Source: Prorocentrum cordatum (Eukaryota; Sar; Dinophyceae; Prorocentrales; Prorocentraceae). Taken from it: DNA of 41,997 nt. A model generated the notes under the pieces. The model did no database searches, was not told where the DNA came from, and was given only the letters and a program-made list of their open reading frames with translations. The translations under genes were made by a program, and so were the position numbers. The stretch lies in NCBI GenBank assembly GCA_963575745.1, contig CAUYUJ010013858.1, positions 396,005 through 438,001 on the forward strand, in the 5' to 3' direction. This document shows, in pieces, positions 11,095 to 22,088 of the stretch. The number at the start of each line of letters is the position of its first letter. Positions within the stretch are counted from its first letter, which is position 1.

Positions 11095-11475
11095 CTCGAA
11101 AATGGCCCCAAGAGGCGTTCCAGGGCTCCCAAGAGAGCCCCACAAGGGCTCAAAGAGGGTCCCAAGAGGGTCCCAAGAGGCACCCGAAAGGCCCCCAAGA
11201 GGCCCCCGAGCGGCCTCAGCGAGCCCAAGATGACCTCCAAGATGGCTCAGATAGCCCAAGTTGGCTCAGAATGGCTCCCAAGATGCTCCAAACGGCCCCA
11301 AGACCGCTCCAAGAGCTCCCGGGAACGCTCCAAGAGAGCCCCAAGAGGCGGTTTGCGGGCTCCTGAGGGGGGAGTTGAGCTAGGGACACCCCCATCTTGT
11401 AATCGATGGCCTCCAAGATGATCCCAAGAAGCCTTCCAGGGTTACTCAGAGGGTTCCAAGAGGGCCCTCAAAATC
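11095..11475 (-). repeat. CTTGGG-type repeat block, reversed (CCCAAGAGG)
   Basis: About 25 units of CCCAAGAGGGTC and CCAAGATGGCTC. Confidence 0.8.
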
Positions 11476-11481
11476 TCACAG

Positions 11482-11486
<5 letters not shown>

Positions 11487-11516
<30 letters not shown>
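11487..11516 (+). repeat. (CAG)10 microsatellite
   Basis: Ten uninterrupted CAG units, preceded by CAC and followed by CCGC. Confidence 0.97.
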
Positions 11517-11518
<2 letters not shown>

Positions 11519-11544
11519 GCAAGAATACCTCTACATGGTTCCAT

Positions 11545-11675
11545 GAGTCCTCGTCCGCGTCGTCCTCATCCTAGTCCTCGTCCTACTCGTCCTTGTCCTC
11601 ATCCGCGTCCTCGTCCCCCTCGTCTTCCTCCTCCTCCTCCTCCTCCTCCTCCTCCTCCTCCTCCTCTTCCCCTCG
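11545..11675 (+). repeat. TCCTCG/CTC trinucleotide tract
   Basis: Imperfect TCCTCGTCC units grading into a pure CTC tract (about 11625-11665). The Pro/Ser-rich frames are not genes. 11676-12185 is unique sequence. Frames at 11880-12330 are open but lack motifs or splice support. Confidence 0.9.
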
Positions 11676-12185
11676 CCCCCACGCGCCCCCCAGGGATGGC
11701 CCGAAGAGGCCTTCCAAAGCCACCCCCTTGCTCCCAGAGATCTCTCGGTTCACGCTGGTTGTTCGCTTTGTTTCCCTACATGTGTCCATTTGCCCCGTTT
11801 CCCGTCAGCTCTCGTGGGCAGGGCTTCAGAATGGGCTGGTGGGGATACGCGAAGCGTGTAAAATATAATAGATTCCCCCCAAGGTTTTGCCCATCCATGC
11901 TACTGTGAAGCTCATACTTCATAATGGCTACTCCCTCCTTGCTGCCAGACTTCCCAGAACGATGCCCTGTCTTACGCCAGAACCGAGTCCCTCGTGTCGC
12001 ACTGGCACAAATACCATGTATGCGTGCGAGCGAGAAGACACGCTCGACGCTCACGGCATGTTTAGTTTGCGGCGTTTCCCGGCGCTTGTTTGGAACATTT
12101 CATGGGCGCTTGTGGGGCTTTGCAGGGGCCCGCAGGAGACATATTGGGAAAGCCTGGCGGCACCCTGCCTGGTGTTCCGAAGGCG

Positions 12186-12486
12186 CGGGGTGTAAGCTAT
12201 GTCATGTACTCTATCTGGTGTGGGCAATGGCGGTGAAAGATATGTGGTGCAAGCGATTGTGTAAGATATTTCGTGTGAGGTATGCTGGAGGTGACAACTA
12301 TGTGGCCCAAGGCACATGCTGTCAGCTATAGTGTGTAACATGTGTCGGACAAGTTTTGCAGCGTGAGCTGGAGGTGGAGACTCTGTTATCGAAGCTCTGT
12401 GGAACCAGCTACACTGTGCAAGCTATGCGGGGCAAGCCATGTGGTGTAAGCTCAGTCGTGCGAGTTATGTCGTGAGAGCTACACAA
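12186..12486 (+). repeat. TGTGGTGCAAGCTAT-type diverged array
   Basis: Words such as TGTGGTGCAAGC, GCTATGCGGGGCAAGC and TGTGGTGTAAGCTC recur about every 14-20 bases. The same family, better preserved, is at 21495-21800. Confidence 0.6.
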
Positions 12487-12494
12487 TGAAAACT

Positions 12495-12870
12495 TAGCGC
12501 GCGCGCCCACGAGCGCCCACGAGGTGGCACGGGCGGCATCGTCGTGGCGCAACCTCGGCAACCCCACCCCCAGCGCACGGGGCGCCCACGAGTGGCCACG
12601 AGGCGGCTTGATTGGCCACGTGGCGCAACCTTGTCAACCCGCCTCACTCCACCGCACGGGGGCCCACGAGCGCCCACGAGGAGGCGCGGGCGTCAACGTC
12701 GTGGCGCAACTTCGGGAAACCCCCCAGCGCATGGGGTGCCCACGAGTGCCCACGAGGCGGCAGGGCTGGCAACGTGGCGCGAACTCGGCCCGCCCGCCAG
12801 CACACGGGGTGCCCACGAGCGCCCACGAGTAGGCACGAGCGGCAACGTGGCGAAACCAAGAACTTGTCAA
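12495..12870 (+). repeat. About five copies of a 70-78-bp tandem repeat
   Basis: Each copy carries GCGCCCACGAG twice, then a GGCAACGTGGCGCAAC-like segment, a C-rich linker and CACGGGG. Copies begin near 12499, 12578, 12655, 12728 and 12800. The unit contains many CpG and CACG steps. Confidence 0.85.
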
Positions 12871-12914
12871 CCAAGTACTTGACACATGAAGGGGATAACT
12901 CCTCACGAAGCGCA

Positions 12915-13325
12915 AGCGCTGTACGTATATATAGATATATACACATACATACACGCATGTATGTATATCTATATATATATATATGTTTGGAGACACGTGC
13001 ATATATGATTATATGCAAACATACACAGCTATTCACCGACACCGCCTGAGGAAATGATCTTCTTGGAACTCGGGAGGCGGTGGATATGGATACATGGATA
13101 CAGGTATACGGATATTTGTATATGTTCACACATATATATACACACGTCTATATTCATGTGTATATTACATATACGTGTATGCATAGGTATATGGCCAACA
13201 CATACATCTGTATGCATATATGTATATGTGTATATGTTATATATGATCACACACATGCATATATGTATGTATATACATATATACATATGTGTGTATATAT
13301 ATATATATGTATATATCGGAGTAGG
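12915..13325 (+). repeat. TATA/TACATA-rich microsatellite region
   Basis: Mixed TATATA, ATACAT and GTATATG tracts in an otherwise GC-rich setting. The Tyr/Ile/His-rich frames are repeat-derived. Confidence 0.9.
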
Positions 13326-13379
13326 CCTGGGGCCGGTGGTGGGGTGGTGCCAGCGGTTGGCATGGCCTCCCCAGGCGTC

Positions 13380-14325
13380 CTGTGTGAGGTCCACAAACCC
13401 GCCCATGGCAGCTCTGGGCGTCCTGTGGAGTCCACGAATCCGCCCAAGACGGCCCATGAGGCCCCAAAGACAGCCCAAGAGGCCCACAAGACAGCCTCAG
13501 CGAGGCACAAGAGGGTCCCAAGACGCCCAACAGCGCCCCAAGAGGGCCCGAGATGGCTTGAAGATGGCCGAAGAGGACCCCAAGAGGGCCTTCAAGAGGT
13601 ACAACAATCGGCCCATTCCCTTCGTAAGACGTGCATTTTCAGTATACTCGCTTGCTTCGTCTCCAGTGCCCCCGAGGAGCCCCAAGACAGCTCAAGAGAG
13701 ACCCACGAGGGCCCAAGACGGCCCAAAAGGGTCGTCCTGTGGGGCTCACGGAACCCCCCAAGACGGCCCAAGAGGCCCCAAAGTTGGCCCAGGAGGCCCC
13801 CAATCGTGTTCCCGGAAGCCTCTCCGGGAACATGATTTCTGGGTTCCCAGGACGCCCAAGAGGGCCCCAGGACGGCCCCAAAAGGCCCTAAAAGGACATT
13901 CAAAAAGGCCGGGAGGGCCACACTACGTTGATTTGCGCGAGATGTTGTTGCATTACTTCCGCGCGGAGGAGACGGAGAGGGCGACGGAGGAGGAGGAGGA
14001 GGAGGAGGAGGCGGAGGAGGGGGAGGAGGAGGAGGAGGAGGAAGAGGAAGAGGAGAAGGAGGAGGAGGCGGGGGGGGCGGGCCGCTGTCTGTTTCCCCCA
14101 TGGGTGCCCGCCGGGTTTTGTGGGGCGGTTCCAGAGCTCCCGAGGCGGCCGGGGGCCTCCCCGGAACAGGGTACGAGAGTCTAAGGGGGTTCCGAGAGGG
14201 CCCAAGACGGTCCCAAGAGGTCCTGAAGACGCCCAAGATACCCTCAAGACAGCCGACGAGGACTCCAACACGCTCCAGGACGGACTTAAGAGGCTCCCCA
14301 AGAGGGCCCTGAAAGGCAAAATTCA
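13380..14325 (-). repeat. CTTGGG-type repeat block, reversed, with a GGA tract
   Basis: CCCAAGACGGCCCAAGAGGC units fill 13430-13900 and 14185-14320. A GGA/GAG tract lies at 13965-14070. A near-palindrome (TGTTCCCGGA/TCCGGGAACA) is embedded at 13808-13833. Confidence 0.85.
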
Positions 14326-14389
14326 TTGATTGTCCGATGGTTTTTCAAGGATTGTGGCGTTCTCGCTTTTCCCGCTTTCCAGCACTCCC

Positions 14390-14990
14390 TCACGGCCTCG
14401 GAGGCCCTTCAGATCGCTCCAAGACGGCCCACGAGGCCCGAGGGCCCCAAGACGGCCCAGGAGGCTCCCCAGACAACCCAAGTGCGCCCCAAGAGTGCTC
14501 CAAGAGGGGGCCCAGAGGGCGACCGCGAACCGATGTTTCGAGGTTTCTGGCCTCCCAACACACTCCAACAAATCATGTCCCCAGAAAGCCTTCCGGGGAC
14601 ATGGTTCATCATAGGCCCGAGAGTCTCCGGAGGCTCCGAAGTACCATCGCGCTCCTGGAGAGCTGTCTGGGAAGTTGACTGGGAACATGACTGATCGCCT
14701 TCTCGCGGCCCTCCGCGGATCGTTTCGCACAGAGTTGTCCCAAGTGCCCTCTTGAACCGACGACGAAACGACGAAGACGAGGACGACGACGAGGACGATG
14801 ACGACGACGGCGCGCCCCAAGAGGCCCAAGAGGCGACGACGACATCACGACGACGACGGCGGCACGCCCCAACAGGCTCCCCAAGACGCCCCCCAAACCC
14901 ATGTTCCCAGAAGGCCTTCTGGGAATCCGATTCATCAGGCCTCCGCCCCCTACGCAACCGTCTTCCCCGAAAGCCTTCCGGGATGCGGAT
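14390..14990 (-). repeat. CCAAGA repeat, GAC tract and palindromic elements
   Basis: CCCAAGACGGCC-type units occur at 14420-14515 and 14815-14890, with a GACGAC tract at 14758-14812. Near-palindromes of one family lie at 14574-14603 (CATGTCCCC/GGGGACATG), 14904-14925 (perfect 22-mer, TTCCCAGAAGG/CCTTCTGGGAA) and about 14963-14982. Confidence 0.8.
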
Positions 14991-15362
14991 TGAGATGCAT
15001 GGATTTCTCATTGCCCGTAATGCGTTCAGCGTTATGGGCCTTTCTTCACTTTCTGCTCAAACCATTTGTGGTCCACTACTCTGCTAAAACCTGAGCGCGC
15101 GCGTAGATGGCGGGGGGAAGCCGCGGGGCCAAACTTGTCCATAGCTGCCGCCCTTGGGGTCCCTGGGGAATCGGCTCCCCAGGCGGAGGATCTGTGCAAA
15201 CTCCGGTCTCGCAGCATGGCCCTCGAGCTTGTGTCTTGCAGCCCTCTTCGGGCAGTCTTGGGCCATTTTGGGAGCGGTGCTGGGCCGTCGCAGCAGCGCG
15301 CAGGCGCGACTTCGAGGTGTGTCCCAGGACCCGCCGACATTGGCCGTCCAGTCTTGGGTTAG

Positions 15363-15549
15363 GGAAGCGGTCACTGGCAGCGGGGCTGTCCGAGAGCCGC
15401 TTGTTCGCGCAGGGCGTAGCATTGTTTCACCATGCGAAGCTGATGCGGGCATGGGCACAGAACCCCGGACCCTGTTCGGTCGATCAAGCCGTTGACCTGT
15501 GGGCCAGCGAGCTCAGTGCAATTCGACACGAGGAATGGGGAGCGGCTAG
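15363..15549 (+). CDS. Exon of an unrecognised gene (upstream of the 15973 exon)
   Basis: From the acceptor-like CTTGGGTTAG (ending 15362) to a donor GTGGGTAAC at 15550, one frame reads through with balanced, non-repetitive composition: SLAAGLSESRLFAQGVALF, HHAKLMRAWAQNPG, then VDQAVDLWASELSAIRHEEW. It ends in phase 2, which fits the exon at 15973. An earlier exon may lie in 15110-15240 in another frame (PGESAPQAEDLCKLRSRSM). The peptide looks helical and soluble, with no membrane segment. I do not recognise a family. The unspliced frame ends at 15620, so splicing is needed for a longer product. Confidence 0.45.
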
Positions 15550-15972
15550 GTGGGTAACTTGGGAGTGGCATGGGGAGACAGGAATTGGGCGAGGTTCACT
15601 GATGAAAACGTGTGCGAATTGAGAAACATGCCGAGAGCAAGGGTAGCCAGACATGTAAAATGCTTCGAGAGAGGGGAGGGCGAGAGTGAGAGAGATACAC
15701 AGACTGAGCCAGAGAGAAAGAGAGAGACCGAGAGAGAGTGATACGTACGTTTGTGTGACTATATATATATGACTAGATATATATGTATGTATGTGCTTAT
15801 GTACATGCATATGCGTACGTCTACGTGTATGCATGAGGAGCAACCGAGAAATGACTATATATGAGAGGAGGCACACGGGCAGTGTATGTGGTATGCGTTG
15901 GGGGCGGCGCCGACCGGGGGGGCGGCGCCCCGAAGCGGTCAGGGGGCGGGTGCCGCCGCGAAAGTCGCGAAG
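15550..15972 (+). other. Probable 423-base intron carrying GAGA and TATATG microsatellites
   Basis: Begins GTGGGTAAC and ends CGCGAAG. It contains a GAGAGAGA tract (about 15670-15740) and TATATATG tracts (15755-15800). The flanking frames join in phase. Confidence 0.4.
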
Positions 15973-16156
15973 GTGGATCGACTACCTGGCCTACACGATC
16001 CCCGACAGAACTCCCGCCACGAAGTTCTACTCCCTCTTCTCGAAGCTTCGGGCCGAGGCCGCCGCCTGCAGCAGTGATCCGTGTTGGCTCAGTGTGCAGG
16101 GCAGGATTGCTGGGGAGCCGTGGAGGGAGATGGGCGTGTCTTCCCTTTGCCTTTGA
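15973..16156 (+). CDS. Exon of the same unrecognised gene, probable 3' end
   Basis: After GCGAAG the frame reads WIDYLAYTIPDRTPATKFYS then LFSKLRAEAAAC, with almost every codon ending in G or C, a strong coding signature here. Joined to 15549 it gives AARWIDYLAY. The frame continues without splicing to a TGA at 16154-16156 (ending WREMGVSSLCL). A GTGATC at 16074 is an alternative donor, so the last 28 residues are less certain. No domain recognised. 16157-16540 shows nothing further that I can support. Confidence 0.45.
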
Positions 16157-16544
16157 TTCCCATGTGTGTCCCATGGGCCTGAGATTCTCAGTTTGTCCCT
16201 AAGGATTGCTTCGCCCAGCCGCAAACCACAGAAGTTCAACAATGGTCGTGAGACTCCGACCTGATGCCTGCCGAACCAGCCCAGACCCAAGCCTTGCCTT
16301 GCATGGTCGAGGGGCCCTAGAGAACATAATCAGAGGGAGGGCGCAGGTGGCAGTGGAGATTGGGAAGGTGAGAGGGTCGGAGGAGTGGGGGGGGGAGAGC
16401 GCACGGGAAAGGGCTCAGTGGCGTAACCCTGGTGACGTGGGCGTCGGCCCGGGCTTACGATCTTCTGCATAAGGGTGTTTTTCCCCATATCCTAAGTATG
16501 GGTGTTATTGGCGGACCGCGCCAGAGGAGAACACAGACGAGAAC

Positions 16545-16830
16545 ACACCACTCCTCTCACTCAGACCCACTCAGACTCACCCATCACGCAGACTCACTCA
16601 TCACTCAGACTCACTCATCACTCAGACTCACGCATCACTCAGACCCACTCATCACTCAGACTCACTCATCACTCAGACTCACTCATCACTCGGACTCAGG
16701 CATGACTCAGACTCATCTCTCCGACTCACTCATCACTCAGACTCACTCATCACTCAGGCTCACTCGTCACTCAGACTCACTAGTACTTGTACTCATACAT
16801 TCACTACACTCACTCAGGTCCACCCATCGG
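16545..16830 (+). repeat. CACTCATCACTCAGACT tandem array
   Basis: About 17-bp units (CACTCATCACTCAGACT) with small changes, ending in ACACACACACCG. Confidence 0.93.
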
Positions 16831-16854
16831 ATGACACACACACACCGATGTTGA

Positions 16855-17581
16855 GGATGTTTCAGGCGATTCTGTGGCTTCAGCACTCCGAAGGAGAGCG
16901 GCGGGGGGGTGTTGCACTCGGCCCCCTTCGCGGGATTTTGTGGGGATGTCTCAGGCGGTTTGGCCATTTTCTCTTCCAACATGTTTCGCTTTCGGAGCAG
17001 ATTTGGAGGATGTCTCAGGCGATTCGCTGGTTTCAGAACTCTACGGGGGGCGGCGGGGGGGTGTTGCACTCGGCCCCTTTCGCGGGATTTTGCGGGGATG
17101 TCTCAGGCGGTTTGGCCATTTTCTCTTCCAACATGTTTCGCTTTCGGAGCAGATTTGGAGGATGTCTCAGGCGATTCGCTGGTTTCAGCACTCTAAGGGG
17201 GGCGGCGGGGGGGTGTTGCACTCGGCCCCTTTCGCGGGATTTTGTGGGGATGTCTCAGGCGGTTTGGCCATTTTCTCTTCCAACATGTTTCGCTTTCGGA
17301 GCAGATCTGGAGGATGTCTCAGGCGATTCGCTGGTTTCAGCACTCTAAGGGGGGCGGCGGGGGGGTATCTCACTCGGCCCCTTTCGCGGGATTTTCTGGG
17401 GATGTCTCAGGCGGTTTGGCCATTTTCTCTTCCAACATGTTTCGCTTTCGGAGCAGATTTGGAGGACGTTCGCGCCCAGTTTGCGGGGATGTCTCAGGCG
17501 GTTTGGCCGTTATGATGCTGGGCATCTGTCGTTTTCGGAGCAGTTTTGGGAGGATGTCTCAGGCGATTTGCTGGTTTCAGC

Positions 17582-17590
<9 letters not shown>
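16855..17590 (+). repeat. 152-bp tandem repeat, about 4.7 copies
   Basis: The landmark ATTTGGAGGATGTCTCAGG recurs (with one ATCTGG variant) near 17001, 17153, 17305 and 17457, an exact 152-base period. Each unit has two related halves, GATGTCTCAGGCGATTCGCT and GATGTCTCAGGCGGTTTGGC. The last copy (17475-17590) is degraded. The unit is almost free of stops, and 152 is not a multiple of three, so one open frame (16874-17515) passes through all three phases. I therefore do not call it a gene. Confidence 0.95.
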
Positions 17591-17895
<305 letters not shown>

Positions 17896-17959
17896 CAACT
17901 CGAGTAGCCAGGGCCAGACGATCGAGGTTCGATGTTCCAAAGCTTTAGGTTTTACTCAA

Positions 17960-18480
17960 ACGCTTCCGCCTCACTCTCCTTCGTTCTCCGCTCTCCATCA
18001 CTCTTCTGCATTCATACTCACTCATACTCAGACTCAGTCACACGCAGGCTCACTCGTACTTAGACTCGCTCATACCCATACTTAAACTTACTCACACTCA
18101 CACTCACGCTCAGAACCACTCATACTCAGACTCGCTCCTGCTCAGACTCGTCATCCTTCGGTCCGCTCAAACGCAGACCGACTCACACTCAGACTGCCTC
18201 ACATCCATACCCAATCACACTCGGCTCACTCGTACTCATATTCATTAACACACTTTTTCTCACACTCAGACCCACTCAAGCCCAGACTCACTCATGCTCA
18301 GACTCATCATGCTACGATCCGCTCAATCACAGACTGGCTCACACTCAGATTCGTCCATACTCAGACCCACTCGCACACAGATGCACTCGCGCTCATATCT
18401 ACTCACACGCATACCCACTCAAACCCAGGCTCAATCGCACCCAGATTAACTCACACTAGAATCAGTCGCTCTCAGATTTG
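17960..18480 (+). repeat. Diverged CACTCATACTCAGACTC array
   Basis: Same family as 16545-16830 but much more diverged (CACTCGTACT, CTCACACTCAG). The two arrays bracket the 152-bp array and the GAT tract. 18481-18895 is unique; a short open stretch at 18665-18822 is weakly protein-like, without splice support. Confidence 0.85.
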
Positions 18481-18894
18481 CTATCGGTCGCACTCATGCT
18501 TGCAGACTGTGGGAATGTCTCGAGCGAGCGGTTCGCCCTCGCATACAGGCGCTCATTGACAGATATCAAGAGAAAGACGTACCAAGAGAAGGAGATGCAC
18601 ATATTGGGGGCCCCGCGTCGAGCAATTGTTTGCCAGGGTTGGCTGCACTGAGAGGTGTCTCACTCTGCCAGTTCCCCAAGCCGGCATCAGAGACAATCAG
18701 AGCGAGCGGTGCCAGACGCGTTGCCTTCGTCAGATTCGTAGCTGTTGTCGGTACCACTATGTGTTGTTTCCGCATTTGTGCAGGTTTGTTCCAGGCAGTC
18801 AGCCGCAATGGTGAGGACTCATAAGATGTACGCGTTATCTGAAGGGTTCGCCACTTGCCATTGGCCTGCGCCCAGATGGCTTGCATGGCTGGGT

Positions 18895-19035
18895 TGGTTG
18901 ATCGTGTTGGATTGGTGTATGTTTGGCTACCTGGTCAGCAGGCAAGGAAATCGGCTGGTCGGCTTGGCAGGTCGGTTGACTGGTTGCCTGGCTGGCTGAC
19001 ATGTTGGCTGGTTGGCTGGTGCTGGCTGGTGCTGA
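18895..19035 (+). repeat. TGGCTGGT-type short repeat
   Basis: Imperfect runs of GGTTGGCTGG and GGTCGGTTGACTGG. Confidence 0.75.
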
Positions 19036-19079
19036 TTAGCAGGCGGTGTGGTTGCTTGGGGTGTTTCGCTTGTCGGTTG

Positions 19080-19830
19080 CCGGGTTCGGAGCGCGGGTCC
19101 CGTTTTTGTCATGGGTCGTGACCGTGGGAGCGCCATCAAATATTGTTGTTGTGAGGATCGCGGCTTCGGGAGCGCGGGTCCATATTTTTTGATCCGAGTT
19201 CGTGCTACCGGGGATCTGGACTCATATGTATACGTCTTGGTGCGAGAAGGACTGAGGCCTCGAGAGCGGGGGTCCTTCGTGTGATGTTTCAGACGGACGT
19301 GGCTTCGGGGGCGTTGTCCCATGGCTTCTTCCCCGGCAGCTGGGCCTCGGGGGCGCGGTTCCATAGTTGTTCGTTGCGAGGGGCCGTGGAGTTGTGCGCG
19401 GAGCCAGGCTTGTTCACGAGGGATCGCGGCCTCTGGAGCGTGGACGCATCTGCTTTCACTAGGTGTTGCGGTTTCGGAAGTACGGGGCCATTTGACACAC
19501 GAAGTGAGGGACCGCGGCTTCGGGATCACGTGTCCATATGTGTTCCAGGGATCTCGGTTTCCGACCCGCGTATATTTGCGCTACGATGGATCGTGGCCTC
19601 AGAGGTGCGGGTCCATAGTTTTTCTGTGCGAGGGCAGTGGCTTTGTGAGCACAGACGCGGTTTTCTTTTATGATCGGCCGCGGACTCGGGAACGCGTGCT
19701 TTTGTTTTCCGATGGGTGATTGTTGTAGGAGCGCGGAGCCTTTATCTTTTGTTCAACAAATCGTGCATCGTGTCCTCGGAGTCGCGCACCCCAGTTAGCA
19801 ATTAGGGATCGAAGTGTCGGCAGCGCGGGT
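19080..19830 (+). repeat. Degenerate 45-70-bp array with GATCGCGGCTTCGGGAGCG core
   Basis: About a dozen diverged copies share GATCGYGGCCTCGGGAGCGC, then GGGTCCATAG and a T-rich stretch followed by GTGCGAG. Open frames reflect the array. 19831-20082 shows no gene. Confidence 0.75.
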
Positions 19831-20082
19831 CCACAGTTGTACTGACGCAGGGGCTAGCATCGGTGAGCCTCCAAGGCTTGAGGTGGTGGTACACACAGGG
19901 CGAGAACAGGCAATACGTCCATTGAGAGTCAGGAGCAGGCGAGGCCTCCAGCATGTGTGGGTGCACAGCTCCAGCAGTATATCTGTGAGAAGCGGTCGTC
20001 AAGTCAAGCGCAGATGGGGGTTCAGATAAATTGAGGGGCGATGGGGCCGCAAGTGACGATATCAATCAGGGCCTGGGTGCAG

Positions 20083-20218
20083 GTTGTCTGCGTGGTCGAC
20101 GACAGGGGTGATTTTCAGGGCATGATCACGCGCAGCCAAGTGATCAAGTATGCGAAGATCGCGGAGGACCGCTTCTTAAGAGACGCACGGAGTGTGCAGA
20201 AAGGAACGAGGAAGGACA
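20083..20218 (+). CDS. Isolated exon encoding the end of a CBS domain
   Basis: Between an acceptor-like GGGTGCAG (ending 20082) and a donor GTATGG at 20219, the frame reads VVCVVDDRGDFQGMITRSQV then IKYAKIAEDRF. The pattern VVD-x-x-G-x-x-x-G-x-I-T-R-x-x-V/L-x is the classic last beta-strand/turn/helix of a CBS (cystathionine beta-synthase) domain. Such domains bind adenosine nucleotides and occur in pairs in chloride channels, AMPK gamma subunits, IMP dehydrogenase and others. GMITR followed by a short helix is common in CLC-type channels, but one exon cannot decide the parent family. The rest of the gene is not visible: flanks are repeats. It may be an exon of a long-intron gene or a stranded fragment. 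Confidence 0.5.
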
Positions 20219-20423
20219 GTATGGTGTGGCGCCCCTCTATCACGTTCATTGCTATCCTGCCCCGGTGGGTGATCTACTATTTGTGTGGCCCTCTTCGTCG
20301 ATCCGTCCGCCGACCCCGATCGTTGTGGCAACGACAGCACTCGCTCACGCTCCGCGGCGTCGCCCCTTCCCCCGGAGACCTCGGCGGACAACCCATCGAT
20401 CCCACAACCAATCGGTCTTATTT

Positions 20424-20537
20424 TCGATCTCGCCATCGATCTCCCAATCTAGTTCACAGTCTTTCGCACCTTCGATCGCACGTTCGATGTCACGATCTAT
20501 CGATCTCGCAGTCGACCTTACCATTGATCTCGCTTAC
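20424..20537 (-). repeat. Short inverted arm of the GATCGATAGTGA array
   Basis: TCGATCTCGCC, ATCGATCTCCC and ATCTATCGATCTCGC are the reverse complement of the units at 20755-21240. About 220 bases of GC-rich unique sequence separate the arms. Confidence 0.8.
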
Positions 20538-20754
20538 AGTTGATCGGAGGGGAGAGGGTGAGACCGCAGCGAAACGGCGAGCCCCCCTCCGGGAATCGGT
20601 CGCGCGAGCGGCGAGCCGAGGCTGCTTGGGCGGGCGAGAGGGATGAGCCCTCCTCTGCCGCCGGGCTAAACGACCGCCTTTCTTCCCCGGTTGGCCAGCG
20701 GTGGCCAGGGGTGTCTCGTGGGTGTCCACCTGAAGTCCCGCCGGTGTCCCGTAG

Positions 20755-21240
20755 TGAGATTGATGGTGGGACCTATCTTAAGATCGATATTGAGTTTGAT
20801 AGTGAGATCGATAGTGCGGTCTATAGCGAGGTCGATAGTGAGATCGATAGTAAGATCGATAGTGAGAGCGATAGGGAGATCGATCGTAAGATCGATATTG
20901 AGGAACATAGTGATATTGGTAGTGAGACGGATCATCAGACCGACTGTGAGATCAATAGTGAGATCGACCGAGAGATTGAGACTGAGATCGATAGTGAGAT
21001 CGACTGAGTGAAATTGACAGTGCGATTGATAGGGAGATCGGTAGTCTGTTCGATAGAGTGAGACCGACAGTGAGATTGATTGTGAGATTGATTGTGAGAT
21101 CGATCGAGGAGATCGACCGTGAGATTGATAGGATGATTGGTAATGGGACCCATAGTGATAACCGATCGCAAGATAGTGAGATCGATAGTGAGATCGATCG
21201 TAAGATTGATGATGATATCGACAGGGAGATCAATTGTTAG
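20755..21240 (+). repeat. GAGATCGATAGT 12-bp tandem array
   Basis: About 40 imperfect 12-bp units of GAGATCGATAGT, unusually rich in GATC and CGAT. Ser/Ile/Asp/Arg-rich open frames on both strands are by-products. 21241-21494 is AT-richer spacer with two AAAAAAAGGTC words. Confidence 0.95.
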
Positions 21241-21494
21241 ATCCGAGTCGGGCGAGACCGCCACACTCTGTAGATCATGGATATAGCGTTTAAAGGTCAT
21301 AGCAAAGGTTTGTGTGTTTTTGGGTACTTAAAAAAAAAGGTCAAAAAAAGGTCGTGTGTTTTTTCGTTTATGGTTATATGTGTGGGTCTATGCAATGCGC
21401 GGATGAGTTCGGCCATTCAAGGTGGTGGGCATGGCGCCACCAGCACTTGTTACGACAGCTTAAGTAGAGTGTGTGTGTACGTCGCATGTGTGTA

Positions 21495-21800
21495 TCAAGC
21501 ATGGGCAACCTACGTGGTGCAACCAATCTGGTACAACCGCTGTGGTGCAATCTATGTGGTGCAAGAGATGGAGTTCTAGCGGGCTGTCTGGTTCAAACAA
21601 TTTGATGCAATCTATGTGGTACCAACCTATGTGGTGCACCCTGCTCTGTGCAATCTATGTGGTGCAATCTGCGTGGTGCAGCTTATGTGGTGCAATCTAT
21701 GTGGCGCAGTCTATATGGCGCAGTATTTGGCGTGGAATACAGTTGTTTCTTGCCATGCGGTGCAATTTACGCGGTGCGATCTATGGGGTGAGATCTCTGT
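21495..21800 (+). repeat. TGTGGTGCAATCTA tandem array
   Basis: About 15 units of 14-16 bases (CTATGTGGTGCAAT) with interruptions. Related to 12186-12486. Confidence 0.9.
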
Positions 21801-21837
21801 GGGCAAGTTTATGTGGATCCGTCTATCTTGTCGGCGA

Positions 21838-22088
21838 CACGCCGACCGACCGACCGACGACGACGACTACGGCGACGACGACGACGACCCACAATCGACC
21901 CTCACGACCGACGACGACGACGCCGACGACGACGACGACGGCGGCGGCGACGACAAGGACGCCGACGACGACGACGACGACGACCGACGACGAACGACTG
22001 ACGACCGACGACCGACGACCGACGACCGAAAACTCACGACCGACAACCGACGACCGACGACCGACGACCGACGACCGACGATAACGGC
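21838..22088 (+). repeat. GAC/GACCGACGAC array
   Basis: CGACGACGAC and ACCGACGACCG units. 22089-22351 is unique sequence upstream of the large gene, with no recognisable promoter box. Confidence 0.95.

Noticed and set aside
9868-11259. Minus-strand open frame of 463 codons
   Set aside because: Proline/serine/threonine-rich translation of poly-G/poly-C and the GGGACAGTGG minisatellite.
15032-15110. Minus-strand exon reading RVVDHKWFEQKVKKGP, like the end of a protein kinase domain
   Set aside because: A single short stretch with no supporting exons; the plus strand is equally open. I could not decide.
15240-15270. Spliced-leader relic at GGCCATTTTGGGAGC
   Set aside because: Matches only ten central bases and sits inside CTTGGG-type repeat.
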